Part shown: positions 50,577-63,000 of the stretch, piece by piece
Numbering within the stretch: position 1 is the stretch's first letter
Layout: the number at the start of each line of letters is the position of its first letter
Origin: Dallia pectoralis
Taxonomy: Eukaryota; Chordata; Actinopteri; Esociformes; Umbridae
Length of the DNA stretch: 64,000 bases
Assembly (NCBI GenBank): GCA_029465975.1
Contig: CM055728.1
Coordinates: 29,232,052 to 29,296,051, forward strand
Direction of reading: 5' to 3'
Made by a program: the position numbers and the translations under genes
Notes under the pieces: model-generated
Told to the model about the DNA's origin: nothing
Databases searched by the model: none
What the model saw: only the letters and a program-made list of their open reading frames with translations

Positions 50577-53289
50577 AAAACTCTTTGGAAAGCTGTTCAT
50601 TGGGTCCTTCAAACATACATTTCATTTTCTGTAACGTAATGTTTACAAAATGGATGATAGATTACAGAGTTGAATAAAAAACAGTGAATAGCATATGAGG
50701 CCTCAAGTTACGTGACAAGTTTACTCAATTTACAATATTCATGATTTTTGACTTGGCATGACTTGTGACTTATTTGAACTTTTTGACACCTCTGGCAAAG
50801 AGACAAATCATTTTCACAATCTTTAACAAAAGGAGATAATGAATGAGATGCATTTGCACTATGCATTTATTTAAAGGAACCTGTCAAAACAAGCCATTCA
50901 GAATGCTGTAACATGATTTGGACATCGTTTTTTTATAGATTATTTCAAGGAGTCAAGGAAGTATTTATAAATGATTGCTTTACTCCAGAGATTTGACGTT
51001 GCAAATGCAAGGAGGGAATTTGAGTTGCAACAGAAAAATAGGGGCCCGTTCTAAGACAGAATATTTGTTAGAACCAAAATGAAGCCCCTGGGGTTGTTGT
51101 AAGATCAAGGGGCAAATCCACAGCCTCTTAGCCCACTGTGTACCAGTGGACACACTATCTATGCCTTCCCTTGAGTCATCTGCTAGTCTGTTTAATCATC
51201 TATCAAGCCTAAACAACAAATGCATTGCCTTTTGTCTGGCATGAGAGTGTAAATTAAACCACAGCAATATCTGTAATATGTAATATTATACAAGGCACGT
51301 GTCATACATGCAATGATATACCTGTATGTATAGTGCATTGGAGATACACCTGAACAGATACTCGGCATAATTAAGAACTAAACAACGGGTAGTGAATAAA
51401 CAGTGAATAAACATTTTTTAATACAAATGAAAAGAGCCAGATTGGCAGTATTTTCAAGGTTGAAATGTCACAGGCCTGTAGGGTAGCCTCAGTCTGCGTG
51501 AACTCGGTTATGATGACAGCAGATTGACAGCTCCACATGCTGATGGAGGCAGGGATTTGCACACAGGTTGTGCAGGCCTGAAATTAGCAGGGTTTAAAGC
51601 TGCAGGGCGAGGAGCGTCAGTAGAAACTACAGAGAGGAACCGAACAGAGATAGAAAGAAAACACACAGAATTAGATCTGAGAAAATAACAAAACCAACTG
51701 TATATAACAACGATGCCGCTGTTTTTGTTTTAGGAGATGAACCCTCCCTTTAAATTAAAATATTCTGGTTCCGATAAATACACGCATTAAGATGTGTGAT
51801 AACCCCCCCCCCCACATGCACATGCAGACTTCCACTTATTAGCCTAATTGTATTTTGTTTGTAGTGTATTTTATTGCTAGTGTATTTTACTGCTAGTGTA
51901 TTTTTTCAAGTCGAGCTGTTACCTACAATATAGTACAATATACCATGTTCAGTATTATCCGACCAGAACCAGAAATAGCACACTCTATTTGAACGCCATG
52001 TATGCTTTAGCGTTTCAACATGTGGTCCTCTGTCCTGTAGCTACCAGCTGAGTTTGTTGTCCTATGATGTGGCAGTTGGAGCAGCTGACAGATTCATGAC
52101 TTAGTGTCAACTTTGGCTATCTATTGTAAATACTCCCTCATTGATAAACCCTCTGCATTGATTGGCCGACGCCGCCTCCAGTTTGATCAAGTATCCCTCG
52201 AGGACGGGCAGGCCCTGACACGTGGCCACGCCCATCACAGAGCCCTGCGGAGAGATGTGTGTGGTGGTTGTGCCTTGTTTCGACCTGCACTGTGCCGCAG
52301 ATTTACCATGGCAATATTCCATGTGTTCGTTGTATGGGACCCTTTCTGTTTTTTTTTTGAATATGTATGTGTTAACCTGACAGCCAGAACAATCCAGTAA
52401 TCAACCTTTGATACACACATTCCATGATTTGGGGTTTCCGTGCTAGTAAACACATAGGCCTATTGATTGATCATACAGACCAAAAGAGGGTATTCATTTG
52501 TATGCGTGAGGGTAGGGGGGTTCTTTATTTTGAAATATTAGAAACAGAAGGAGACAGAAAAGGAATACAAGTGGATAAAAGTGGAGCAGGATGGGTAATT
52601 TGACCTTGAACTTCTGTTGAAATTGTAATTTCACGGACTGTAAAAAAAACTATAATAATGGAGAATTTTAATTGACTGAAAAACAGAATTAACCAAAAAG
52701 TAATGTCAATGGATCGTTCACTTAAAATCTGGAACGATCCAAGCAGAATGTTCGACACTTTTCCATGTAGCGCTGCCGGTTCCTGATTGGCTGATGCTGC
52801 AACCACCCATGGAATGCATTTGGATGGAGCTGCACAGTGTTCGGTTGAACGCTCAGTGCTCAGTGCGACAACAGGAGGGCAGTTGCCAATGACTGAGATG
52901 TTGTAGTTGTAACATTCCTTTAAAACGCTGAGTTGCCTGGAGGGAGACATCTGGGAGGGGCCGTGATGAGACGTGATATACAGACGTGACAAGAACATGA
53001 TGAATGTTCCTACAGGGTATTCTCAATCATTCCCTGTCTCCGGAGGCAGATGCCCAGAACCCATTGTACTCCTCTTTATGAACAATTTCTAATCTCCGCA
53101 GTGACAAACAGATTAATTTTTTTCGTAGAAATAATGAGAATTCATCAGATATTTTAAGTTCCACTGAATCCCCCAGCAGCATTCTGAACGCCGTAATTAT
53201 CATGACATGGCACGCAACATCTACACATTAATACTTTAACAAGATATAAAGCAACAATAATAATAGCAAAAAAAAAGAAAAATCCATAT
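50577..53289. other. Gene-poor stretch
   Basis: No exon is firmly supported. A minus-strand patch at 52165-52260 looks exon-like (acceptor TCTCTCCGCAG followed by an open, GC-richer frame) but matches no family I know. Poly-C at about 51806-51815. Confidence 0.35.
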
Positions 53290-53990
53290 ACAGTCTGTCA
53301 CAAAAGTAAGTACAGCCCTCGCATTTTTGTAAATATTTGATTATATGTTTTCTTGTGACAACACTGAGCTAATGCCACTTTGCTACAATGTAAAGTAGTG
53401 AGTGTGCAGCTTGTATAACAGTGTACATTTGCTGTCCCCTCAAAATAACTCAACACACAGCCATTAATAACTCAACACACAGCCATTAATAACTCAACAC
53501 ACAGCCATTAATAACTCAACACACAGCCATTAATGTCTGAACCGCTGGCAACAAAAGTGTATCATGGTGTGGCCTCCATCCTCTCTTGACCTCAACCCTA
53601 TGTTTGAGAACCTTAGGAGAACCTTAGGAGCATCCTCAAGCAGGAGGATCTATGAGGGTGGGAGGCAGTTGCATCAAAACAGCAGCTCTGAGAGGCTATT
53701 CTGACATCCTGCAAAGAAATTCAAGCAGAAACTCTCCATAAACTCACAAGTTCAATGGATGCAAGAATTGTGAAAGTGATATAAATGAAGGGGTCCTATG
53801 TTAACATGTCACTTGCCCTGTTAAGTTGTGTTTGATTGAAATAGCTTTTGATTACAGTAAATGTGACCTCCTAATGCTGCAAATTTAACAATTGAACATT
53901 TTCAGTTCTTTACAACCTATAACATGTTTAGAAACTCTGTTGTGCATAAAAAAATTGACACTGTTTTGATTTGAAAAAAATACTGTTTTG
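53290..53990. mobile_element. Chimeric remnant of Tc1-like elements
   Basis: The left part (TCACAAAAGTAAGTACAGCC, then TTTGTAAATATTTGATTATA) is the terminal repeat of a fish Tc1-like family. A 22-bp segment AATAACTCAACACACAGCCATT from that terminus is repeated four times (53445-53535). From about 53585 the sequence resembles the transposase 3' end and right terminus of a different Tc1-like family (GAGCATCCTCAAGCAG, TTCAATGGATGCAAGAATTG). Recognition of both families is from memory. No intact transposase remains. Confidence 0.7.
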
Positions 53991-56159
53991 ATTTGGTGGT
54001 TTCGTTCAATGAATGAAATTCGACTTATACCCTAACGTTTGGTGACTAGAAAATTAAACTGACTGTCATTTGCATCGACTATAAAGGAAAATATAATTGG
54101 CATAATAATTTGGAACGTGGTGTACTAAGATGCATTGAATGTTCATAAAAAGCATAAAACAGACAGACAGAAAATGTTCAGTGATCAATATGATCTGCCG
54201 CTATTCTCTACTACCATGACACATCTTGGAATCCGGTATTCTTTCTGTTTTTGTGATGTGTGTTGAGTGTGTCACATTAGACAGGAACTTGTCATTTGAT
54301 TTGTAAAACCACAACCACGTCTGCTCACAAAACCAACTCTCCCTGCAAAAGCGTTGGGCAACAAATAACAACCAAGGTTGTACGCAGTGAGCTGAGTGGG
54401 ACATCTCCCAGAGGTGGCCTGAGAGATCTGCAGACAATAAAGAAGACAACTGGCTACTCCAAAATGGAGATTCCCTTAACGGGCAGTGCCAGACAATTGT
54501 AGAAAACCTACCTACAGGTGCCAGGCTATGAATCATTAAGTGCCTGAGCCGTAAAATGCCTATCTGTACCTGTCATAACCATTCACCTAGAGGAACCGTG
54601 GGTGTGGCACACGGACTGGAGTTTGACAAACCTTCCCGTTCAGCTTCAAGCAGAATGTACCGTGTGTTTGACTTGACATGAGTCTCTCATTTTGTATGTG
54701 TTTGGTATTGTAGATCTACATGTCTGCATCTGTATGAATGCATTTAAACAGATGATACACATATTGAGAATTAACCAATGAAAATGAATTGGCAATGAAT
54801 GTTTGTCCGGGACACATATTACTGTCGTTTTGAACATCCTAGAAATGCAAGCTTGAGTGTCGTATGCATTGTGTGTTATAACCGTTCCACCTGCTGGCCC
54901 ATTTGTGGATTAACAAATGCTACAGTTTGTGTTTAGGTAGTGCGTATCATAAGGCCTCACTGCTAAAAGCATGGCTTAAACTGAATTTGCAGCTGCTTCT
55001 GTGAGGTAGCATCTCAAAGTGCATTAGGAAGGCCACTGCATGTGTTTTTCATTCAGTATTATACCGCTGACTACAGTCACTCAAATGTGCTGCACACTCA
55101 TTCTGAAACTGGGTGTTGGGCAGCCAGTCAGGAGAAGGGCGTGCCCATATGAGTGCTGGATGAGCAGCCGCGATGAGCCGGAATGAAACGATCGTGACTC
55201 AACGCTGCCTCCTGCTGAGCACAACTGGTATGTCTTCCACCACAGTGGACCACATCGATTATAGTGTTCCCTCTACTGGCTTTACAATGGAATAGAGGAT
55301 ATCTATTATTTACAGAACTCTCTTTACAGGTTGTGAAAGAAAAGTGGGCAGAATCCATGATAGTGGTGCAAATGTACCTGAGGCAGTCGTATTTCAAAAT
55401 TAATATTTCTTAGCTGCTATTAGTGCAATAAGAAGAGAATCAGTATAGATACGGTCCCCTCAGGCCTTGGTTTTGCCCTGAAATTGACGTCTGGCTTTGG
55501 CCTTGTTTAGGGATTGTCTGCCTATTAAAATAATACTCAGTGTGCTTAGGGAAGTTTTCCGCCATATCTCATGTTGATAACGTAGAAATATCCAGAGCAG
55601 GCGCCTGTCCAAAAGGTGGCACAGGAAACTCACCCCGAAACCTGAATGCCCCCCTCGGATATTCTGTGATCACGATCAACTCAATGAAGCAGTGTGTGAG
55701 TGAGAGCTGATCTGTTGGTATTACACTTTGCTAAGGAATCATTCAGGGCTGGGAACCTGGCCCTGGAAAAATCTGTGGCTTCGTTCCCAGTCTGGCAAAC
55801 CTACACCTGGAATGCCCCTGTCAGAGAGCCAGGAAAATAGATCAAAACATAAATTAGAATCAGACTTGCCTTTGCCAGGTACATTTACACATACTTAGAA
55901 TCGTTTGTGGTGTAGAGGTACTACTGATTGCAGACAATATACAGGGATGGTATGCAAAGACTCTTTACCTGAGTTTGAATAGGATTCGGTATTCAATCCT
56001 CCTCACGATCTCCACATTATATTGTTTTATATAGTTCATTCATTATTAATTTCCCCAAAACATTCCATATTGCCAAATCAAAAACACATTACATAGGTAT
56101 TCAAAGCCATTAGCAAGCAAGCACAAGTACTTAGGCAACAATCGACACTTTCAGTCTTT
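53991..56159. other. Non-coding stretch
   Basis: No supported exon or repeat. The minus-strand frames at 54201-54536 and 55128-55397 have no recognisable motif. Confidence 0.4.
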
Positions 56160-57475
56160 GGAATGCCATTACCAGGTTTGAACACCTGAATTTAGGGAAA
56201 TTTCTCCATTTCTTTCATAGACATTCAATGGCATTCAAGTGTGTGCATTGGTTCGGTCACTCAAGGACATTCAAGGACTTGCCTCAAAGCCACTTGTTGT
56301 CTTGGCTCTGCGCTTTGGATCGCTGTCATGCTGAAAGATGAATCGCCTAGTCAGAGGTTCTGTGCATTCTGGATCAGGTTTTCATCAAAGGCCTCTTTGT
56401 TTTTTCGCTCCATTCAGCCTGCCCTCAATCCTGACCAGTCTCTCTGTTCCTGCCTCTGAGAAGCATCCCCATAGCATGGTGTGCCCGCTCTTATGCTGCA
56501 CTGTAGGGATGGTATTAGTCAGTTGATGAGATGGTATTAGTCAGTTGATGAGATGGTATTAGTCAGTTGATGAGATGGTATTAGTCAGTTGATGAGATGG
56601 TATTAGTCAGTTGATGAGATGGTATTAGTCAGTTGATGAGATGGTATTAGTCAGTTGATGAGATGGTATTAGTCAGTTGATGAGATGGTATTAGTCAGTT
56701 GATGAGATGGTATTAGTCAGTTGATGAGATGGTATTAGTCAGTTGATGAGATGGTATTAGTCAGTTGATGAGATGGTATTAGTCAGTTGATGAGATGGTA
56801 TTAGTCAGTTGATGAGATGGTATTAGTCAGTTGATGAGATGGTATTAGTCAGTTGATGAGATGGTATTAGTCAGTTGATGAGATGGTATTAGTCAGTTGA
56901 TGAGATGGTATTAGTCAGTTGATGAGATGGTATTAGTCAGTTGATGAGATGGTATTAGTCAGTTGATGAGATGGTATTAGTCAGTTGATGAGATGGTATT
57001 AGTCAGTTGATGAGATGGTATTAGTCAGTTGATGAGATGGTATTAGTCAGTTGATGAGATGGTATTAGTCAGTTGATGAGATGGTATTAGTCAGTTGATG
57101 AGATGGTATTAGTCAGTTGATGAGATGGTATTAGTCAGTTGATGAGATGGTATTAGTCAGTTGATGAGATGGTATTAGTCAGTTGATGAGATGGTATTAG
57201 TCAGTTGATGAGATGGTATTAGTCAGTTGATGAGATGGTATTAGTCAGTTGATGAGATATTTGACTTGACATTTTTTTCACCACTCAATAGAATTGTTTT
57301 CTTTCTGCTCTCTTTAGTCCTTCCGGCTTCTGTCTAGCCACTCTACTATGAAAGCCTGATTGATGATGAGATGAAACAGACATGGTTGTCTTCTGGGAGG
57401 TTCTAGCATCTCTTCACCCTAACTGTAAATAAAAATTAATAATATGATCATCTACTTTTTGGTCAAATACTTTTA
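56160..57475 (-). mobile_element. Degenerate Tc1-like element split by a 22-bp array
   Basis: The left part (TTGTCTTGGCTCTGCGCTTT, GGATCGCTGTCATGCTGAAAG, CATCCCCATAGCATGGTGTG) and the right part (CTTCTGTCTAGCCACTCTAC, TATGAAAGCCTGATTGATGA) match, from memory, consecutive parts of a Tc1-like transposase region read in antisense. The element is interrupted by a 750-bp tandem array at 56508-57258. No intact frame remains. Confidence 0.75.
56508..57258. repeat. 22-bp minisatellite, about 34 practically identical copies
   Basis: The unit GATGGTATTAGTCAGTTGATGA is repeated about 34 times and I see no sequence difference between copies. Its first bases belong to the surrounding Tc1-like relic (TGTAGGGATGGTATT). 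Such uniformity points to very recent expansion. Confidence 0.97.
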
Positions 57476-57920
57476 TGAATTATGAAGTAAAGGCTGGGCT
57501 GCTACGCTATAAGTAGTTAGCTTTTAAAATGTATTAAACAGGTTGACATTTACATTTACATTACAGTGTGCTCCATTTCCTTGTTGGCTAAACCTGCATT
57601 GTCAGATCAGCTGTAAGTAACTGTCTTGTGGTGTCTGTATTGGTATTTACTAGAGTGTAGAAGTCTGTACTGGTATTGCTGGTGTGTAGAAATCTGCTAG
57701 TTTCAGCCCTATCACCAAACAATAGGCTAGGTTTCTGTCCATCACTGGACTATAGGCTCCTGATTAGCACAGTTAGGCAGTGTGTTGCAGCAACTTCCTT
57801 CCCTAAACATTGTTGCAGACCAGATACACCCCTTTACGCAATGGTGTTCCTTGATGTCAGTGACCCCTTCTGGCCGAATAATAAGCCCTGCCACAATGCA
57901 CACATTGTTGGGGAATGGTT

Positions 57921-58031
57921 TGAGGAATATGTGGTTTGAGGAATATGTGGTTTGAGGAATATGTGGTTTGATGAATATGTGGTTTGATGAATATGTGGTT
58001 TGAGGAATATGTGGTTTGAGGAATATGTGGG
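57921..58031. repeat. 16-bp tandem repeat, 7 copies
   Basis: The unit GGAATATGTGGTTTGA is repeated about seven times, with GATGAATA variants in the middle. Confidence 0.93.
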
Positions 58032-59956
58032 ATGTGCCGGACCAACAAGTCCAATCCACAGCGCCTCCACCTCGCAACTGACAGGACATGTAGGATCTGC
58101 TGCTAATGTCTTAATGCCAGATACCACAGGACACCTTCAGGGGTCTTATAGAGTCCTTGGCTAGGCGGGTTGGTACTGTTCTGGTGGTATGCAGAGAACC
58201 AGCAGCATATTAGACATTAAGTCATAACAGTCATAATGTTTTCACTAATAAGTGTGCATTGACCTTCATCCATCTTATTTTATCCCATCTATAGGTTATA
58301 CAATCTGAATTTAGCTAGACATTGTTTTTACTTCAAAATACTTTTTAGATTTTTTTTTCTTTGTTTATTAATGAGTTTGAATTTTGGTCCAATTTCTATA
58401 TATTTAGTCATATTGCTGACTAATAGAGGTGTAAGGTACGACGGGGGAAACACATTTTTCCCTTCAGTAGACAAAGTGAAACACATTTTTTTTTATTTAC
58501 ACTGACGCTGAGTTTGGAAAAGTACAGTGAGGTGTTTATTTATCAGTCATGCCCCAAACCATTCAGCAGGGGTCGTATTACCTTAAATTGAAAATAAATG
58601 TTGGTAGGTATTTCTTAAAAAAAAGGACAGTGGATTGAAATGCATTAGTGTCTGACAAATGCTCCTTGCAAAATCTGACTGACTTTTTTGGCCACAAAGC
58701 TATATTTTTGTCTCATCGGACCATATAATTTAGTTCCAAAGTTCAACAGATGTTTAAACACATAAAACAATCCAAAAAGTCCCAGAATGCATCTGTATGT
58801 TAAATAAATAGCACTAGGCTATGATCGCCACACTTATATCAAATTATCTGTTGATAAGTAACTCCTTGCTAAAGTTTGGGTTAGGTTTTAAATAAGATTT
58901 ATGTTGATGGATAATGTTAAGATAAGCATTAAGATAAGGGTGAGTTACTGACAGCCAGTAGAAAATATCTAGAGCATCAACATGAACACTTTTTTGACTC
59001 AATATCAACCATTACCCACCAAACTAATAACACTAAACAAATAAAGTAAAATCGTGTGGGTAAGTGTCAGATTGACTGCAGACATCCCAATGCTAAATTT
59101 TTTAAAAAGTTGCTCCCTGATGATTACATACAATATCCCAAATGATTGTTCCCTATTCGTGCTGCTAAAAGACGCTATTTATTCACAGCTGACAGATTGT
59201 TGTGTCATAATAAAATGTTGTGTGCGCGTGCGTGAAAACACCTCCCAGAAATGTGTTATTTCAGGTAGGGATGTCTGTGACTGGTCCCTTCGACCTGATC
59301 ATTCAAGACATATGGACAGATGTCACAGTTACTAAACATTACTTTTTACTTTTTAACTAAACATGACTTCCATACCCCACTTGTGGGTGAAAGTGTTTGC
59401 TGTGTGGAACAGACATCCTTGTTACCTCGTAGTTTTGAAACTGGCATTGATTAATCGTTTTTTATATCCTAATGACATTAGCAAGAATTTGAGCATGCAA
59501 AATTAACACAGGAAACGCAGATGCAGTTTTCATTAAACACATTTAATTTGTTGCTAGTGAAAACACCTTGGGCAAAATGGGCATCTTCTTGTGAGAACAA
59601 CAGAGAACAACAGGTAAGACATGCACAACTATCTAGCCTAGCAGACATTAAAGACAGGAAACTCTCGTGCTGCACTGTTACATTCATTAATTTCATTATT
59701 CCCTCTAAACAACACTTTGAACACAGTCGTCCATTTTATGCAACAAAACTGTAAAGAGAATGGCCCTCCTATTGGTTACCAGGGCGAGGAGGGAACGTTC
59801 CACTAGTTGCAACTTGCCCCTTCTGCTTATTTACTTATCGATGGCCAAACTGCAGTCGTTTTGTTTTAGTACGTAATTAGAATCGGGTTAAGGCACACAG
59901 TGAACAAGAAAAATATTCTTTGGTCCATTTCAAATCTTTGGTAGGAACACAAATGT
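58032..59956. other. Non-coding stretch with a weak transposon fragment
   Basis: Around 58410-58800 the text (CTGACTTTTTTGGCCACAAA, TTGTCTCATCGGACCATATAAT) resembles an antisense Tc1-like transposase region. The rest up to the keratin 3' end has no supported feature. Confidence 0.4.
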
Positions 59957-59962
59957 TTTATT
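59957..59962 (-). terminator. Candidate polyadenylation signal of the keratin-8-like gene
   Basis: TTTATT on the plus strand reads AATAAA on the minus strand, about 120 bases beyond the stop codon. This distance is usual for keratin 8-type genes. Confidence 0.7.
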
Positions 59963-60079
59963 GCTTCAAGAGCCTCATTTCTATTTGTGCTAACGTAGCA
60001 TTGCTTTGCCTATGACTTGAATTAATACACTGTAGTGGAATGCGGAGCGAGAAAGTAGACACGGTGACTTTAGACCAGC

Positions 60080-63000
60080 TCAGTCCTCAACCACTTCAGA
60101 GGACTCGGAGACCACTTTGCCGTCCTTGGTCTCGATCATCTTGATGACGACACTCTTCTTGTTCAGGGTTGTGACGTTGCTGCCGCCTCCGTAACCGCTG
60201 CCGCCTCCGTAACCACTGCCGCTGCCGGTGCTGTAGCTCGTCTTGCCACCGTATCCGCCACCGTATCCGCCGGAGAATCCGCTGGAGTAGCCGCTGCTGT
60301 AGCTGCTGTTAACGCTCTCAGAGGGGTAGGAGTTGTAGCTAGCTGTAGGTGACACAGAGAGATTGGCTACTGGTGAATAGGGGTTGGCTGAACGCTAACC
60401 GCACAAATTTTTTAACGCACCATAAGCAATGTTAGTGGCGACGCCAATACTTACAGCTCTGTTTGGAGATATTGATGGACTGGATACCGCTTGCTAGTCT
60501 AGTGACGAAAAGAAGACGATTGAAAAATGTTAATAACATAATAAAAACTACATTATTATATTTCAAAATGCTTTTTACTCATGTTATATAAATAACTTTT
60601 ACTTTTATTGAAGTTTCCCATTGCTGTGGATATCAAAAAGGCTCACCTGTCCTCCTCTCCTTCCAGAAGCTTCCTGTAGGTGGCGATCTCAATGTCCAGG
60701 GCTAGCTTGACATTCATCAGGTCCTGGTACTCTCTGATCTGGCGCGCCATGTCCTGCTTGGCCCTCTGCAGGGCATCCTCCAGATCCTTGATACGGGCCT
60801 TAGCATCTTTCACAGCCATTTCACCACGCTCCTCTGCCTCCGCAATCTGGTTCTCCAGGTTAGCACGCTAACAAGACAAAGACACAGCACATTACAGGTT
60901 AGCACGCTAACAAGACCAAGCACATTACAGGTTAGCACCCTAACAAGACCAAGCACAATACAGGTTAGCATGCTAAAAAGACCAAGACACAGCACATTAC
61001 AGGTAAGCATGCTAACAAGACCAAGACACAGCACATTACAGGTTAGCATGCTAACAAGACCAAGCACATTACAGGTTAGCATGCTAAAAAGACAAAGACA
61101 CAGCACATTACAGGTAAGCATGCTAACAAGACCAAGACACAGCACATTACAGGTTAGCATGCTAATAAGACAAAGGCACAGCAAATTACTATTTGTGCTC
61201 ATATGTAAAGTAACGCCCTGGGGAAAATAACATATTAAGTCAACACTGTGCGGGTCTACATGCCATTAACCCGTTCTTGCAGTAAACTAAATGACCAAAT
61301 TCTATAAATAAAATCCTGAACTAACCACTAGGGTATGTTTTTACACATGGTTATCTTTAAAGATATATTGGTGTGAGATATCTGCTCCAATTTTGACAAG
61401 TTGCAATCTCCAGAGAAGACTATTGACCTAATGGCCATTGTTAGTCATATTCACCACTGGATACCGACAGGCAAATACCAGAACAGTCTCAGCTAACACT
61501 AGAGTCTTGAGAGTATTACCTGTCCTTTGACGGAGTCGATCTCGGACTGCAGTCTCTGGATCATGCGGTTCAGGTCAGCGATCTCTGTCTTGGTGGATCT
61601 CAGGTCGTCCCCATATCTGGTAGCAGATGTCTGCATCTCCTCATACTAAAAATCAGACAGTAACGAAAACCAGATGCTTTGTTACTGATGCATGATCAGC
61701 GTGGAATAAAATGGCTGACTTTAATTTGAACCAGATTGCACATTGCACAGAAAGGTTGTTAGCATCCATGAGAATAATTTACAGACCCAAAGGAAAAGGG
61801 CTAGACATATTTTGAGTGCTAACATATTGTGGGTGCTAACTTATTGTGGGTGCTAAATTATTGTGGGTGCTAACATATTTTGAGTGCTAACATATTGTGG
61901 GTGCTAACATGTTGTGGTTGCTAACATATTGTGGGTGCTAACATATTGTGGGTGCTAACATATTTTGAGTGCTAACATATTGTGGGTGCTAACATGTTGT
62001 GGTTGCTAACATATTTTGAGTGCTAACATATTGTGGGTGCTAACTTATTGTGGGTGCTAAATTATTGTGGGTGCTAACATATTTTGAGTGCTAACATATT
62101 GTGGGTGCTAACATGTTGTGGTTGCTAACATATTGTGGGTGCTAACATATTGTGGGTGCTAACATATTGTGGGTGCTAACATATTGTGGGTGCTAACATA
62201 TTGTGGGTGCTAACATATTGTGGGTGCTAACATATTGTGGGTGCTAACATATTGTGGGTGCTAACATATTGTGGGTGCTAACATATTGTGGGTGCTAACG
62301 CGTTACCTTGCTCTTGTACCACGTCTCGGCTTCAGCCCGACTGCGGTTGGCGATGTCCTCATACTGGGCGCGGACTTCAGCCACGATGGAGTCCATGTCC
62401 AGGTTACGGCTGTTGTCCATCTCCACCACCACTGAGGTGTCCTTAATCTGGCACTGCAGCTCACGCAGCTCCTGGTGAATCAGAGTGAAAGAGAGTGAGA
62501 GGAGAAGGGAGAGAAAGAGAGAAAAAGGGAGAGAAAGAGACCATTAAAAACTTGGGCCCAAAGCAGAGAAAACTCTCTGAACCCAGCCAAGCCTCAGAGA
62601 CCCACACAGATGGATACCAGCAGTTTGACTCTAGAGTTTAGGTGCCAAACAGATGTAGGCTTACCGCCGATCCATTCCAGTGTATATAAAAATAAAACCA
62701 TGAGCCAGGAGATGAACGACGTACAAACAAATAAATCAGAGCAGATGTTGGAACAGCCAACAACACATCTGATTGTAATCCACTGCATTTAAATTTGAGT
62801 CATTTATAAGGCACTCTTTCACAGAGGGAATTAAAATGTACGAATTAATTTTAGGATAGGCCGTGAGGCAACCATCACAGTCATAGGACATTTTTCTTCA
62901 AAAAAGTAGATATTATGTTTTTCACGAATAATGATTTAATTGACCAATTGTATGAGGAGTACGATGTAAATAACCTAGCATTTTGTTGTAAAGAGAGATG

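Noticed and set aside
52525..52998. 157-codon minus-strand open frame
   Set aside because: AT-rich, with no known motif or splice context. A chance frame is the simplest reading.
56508..57258. CRISPR-like regular repeat
   Set aside because: The 22-bp units abut with no spacers, and the surrounding DNA is a eukaryotic transposon relic.
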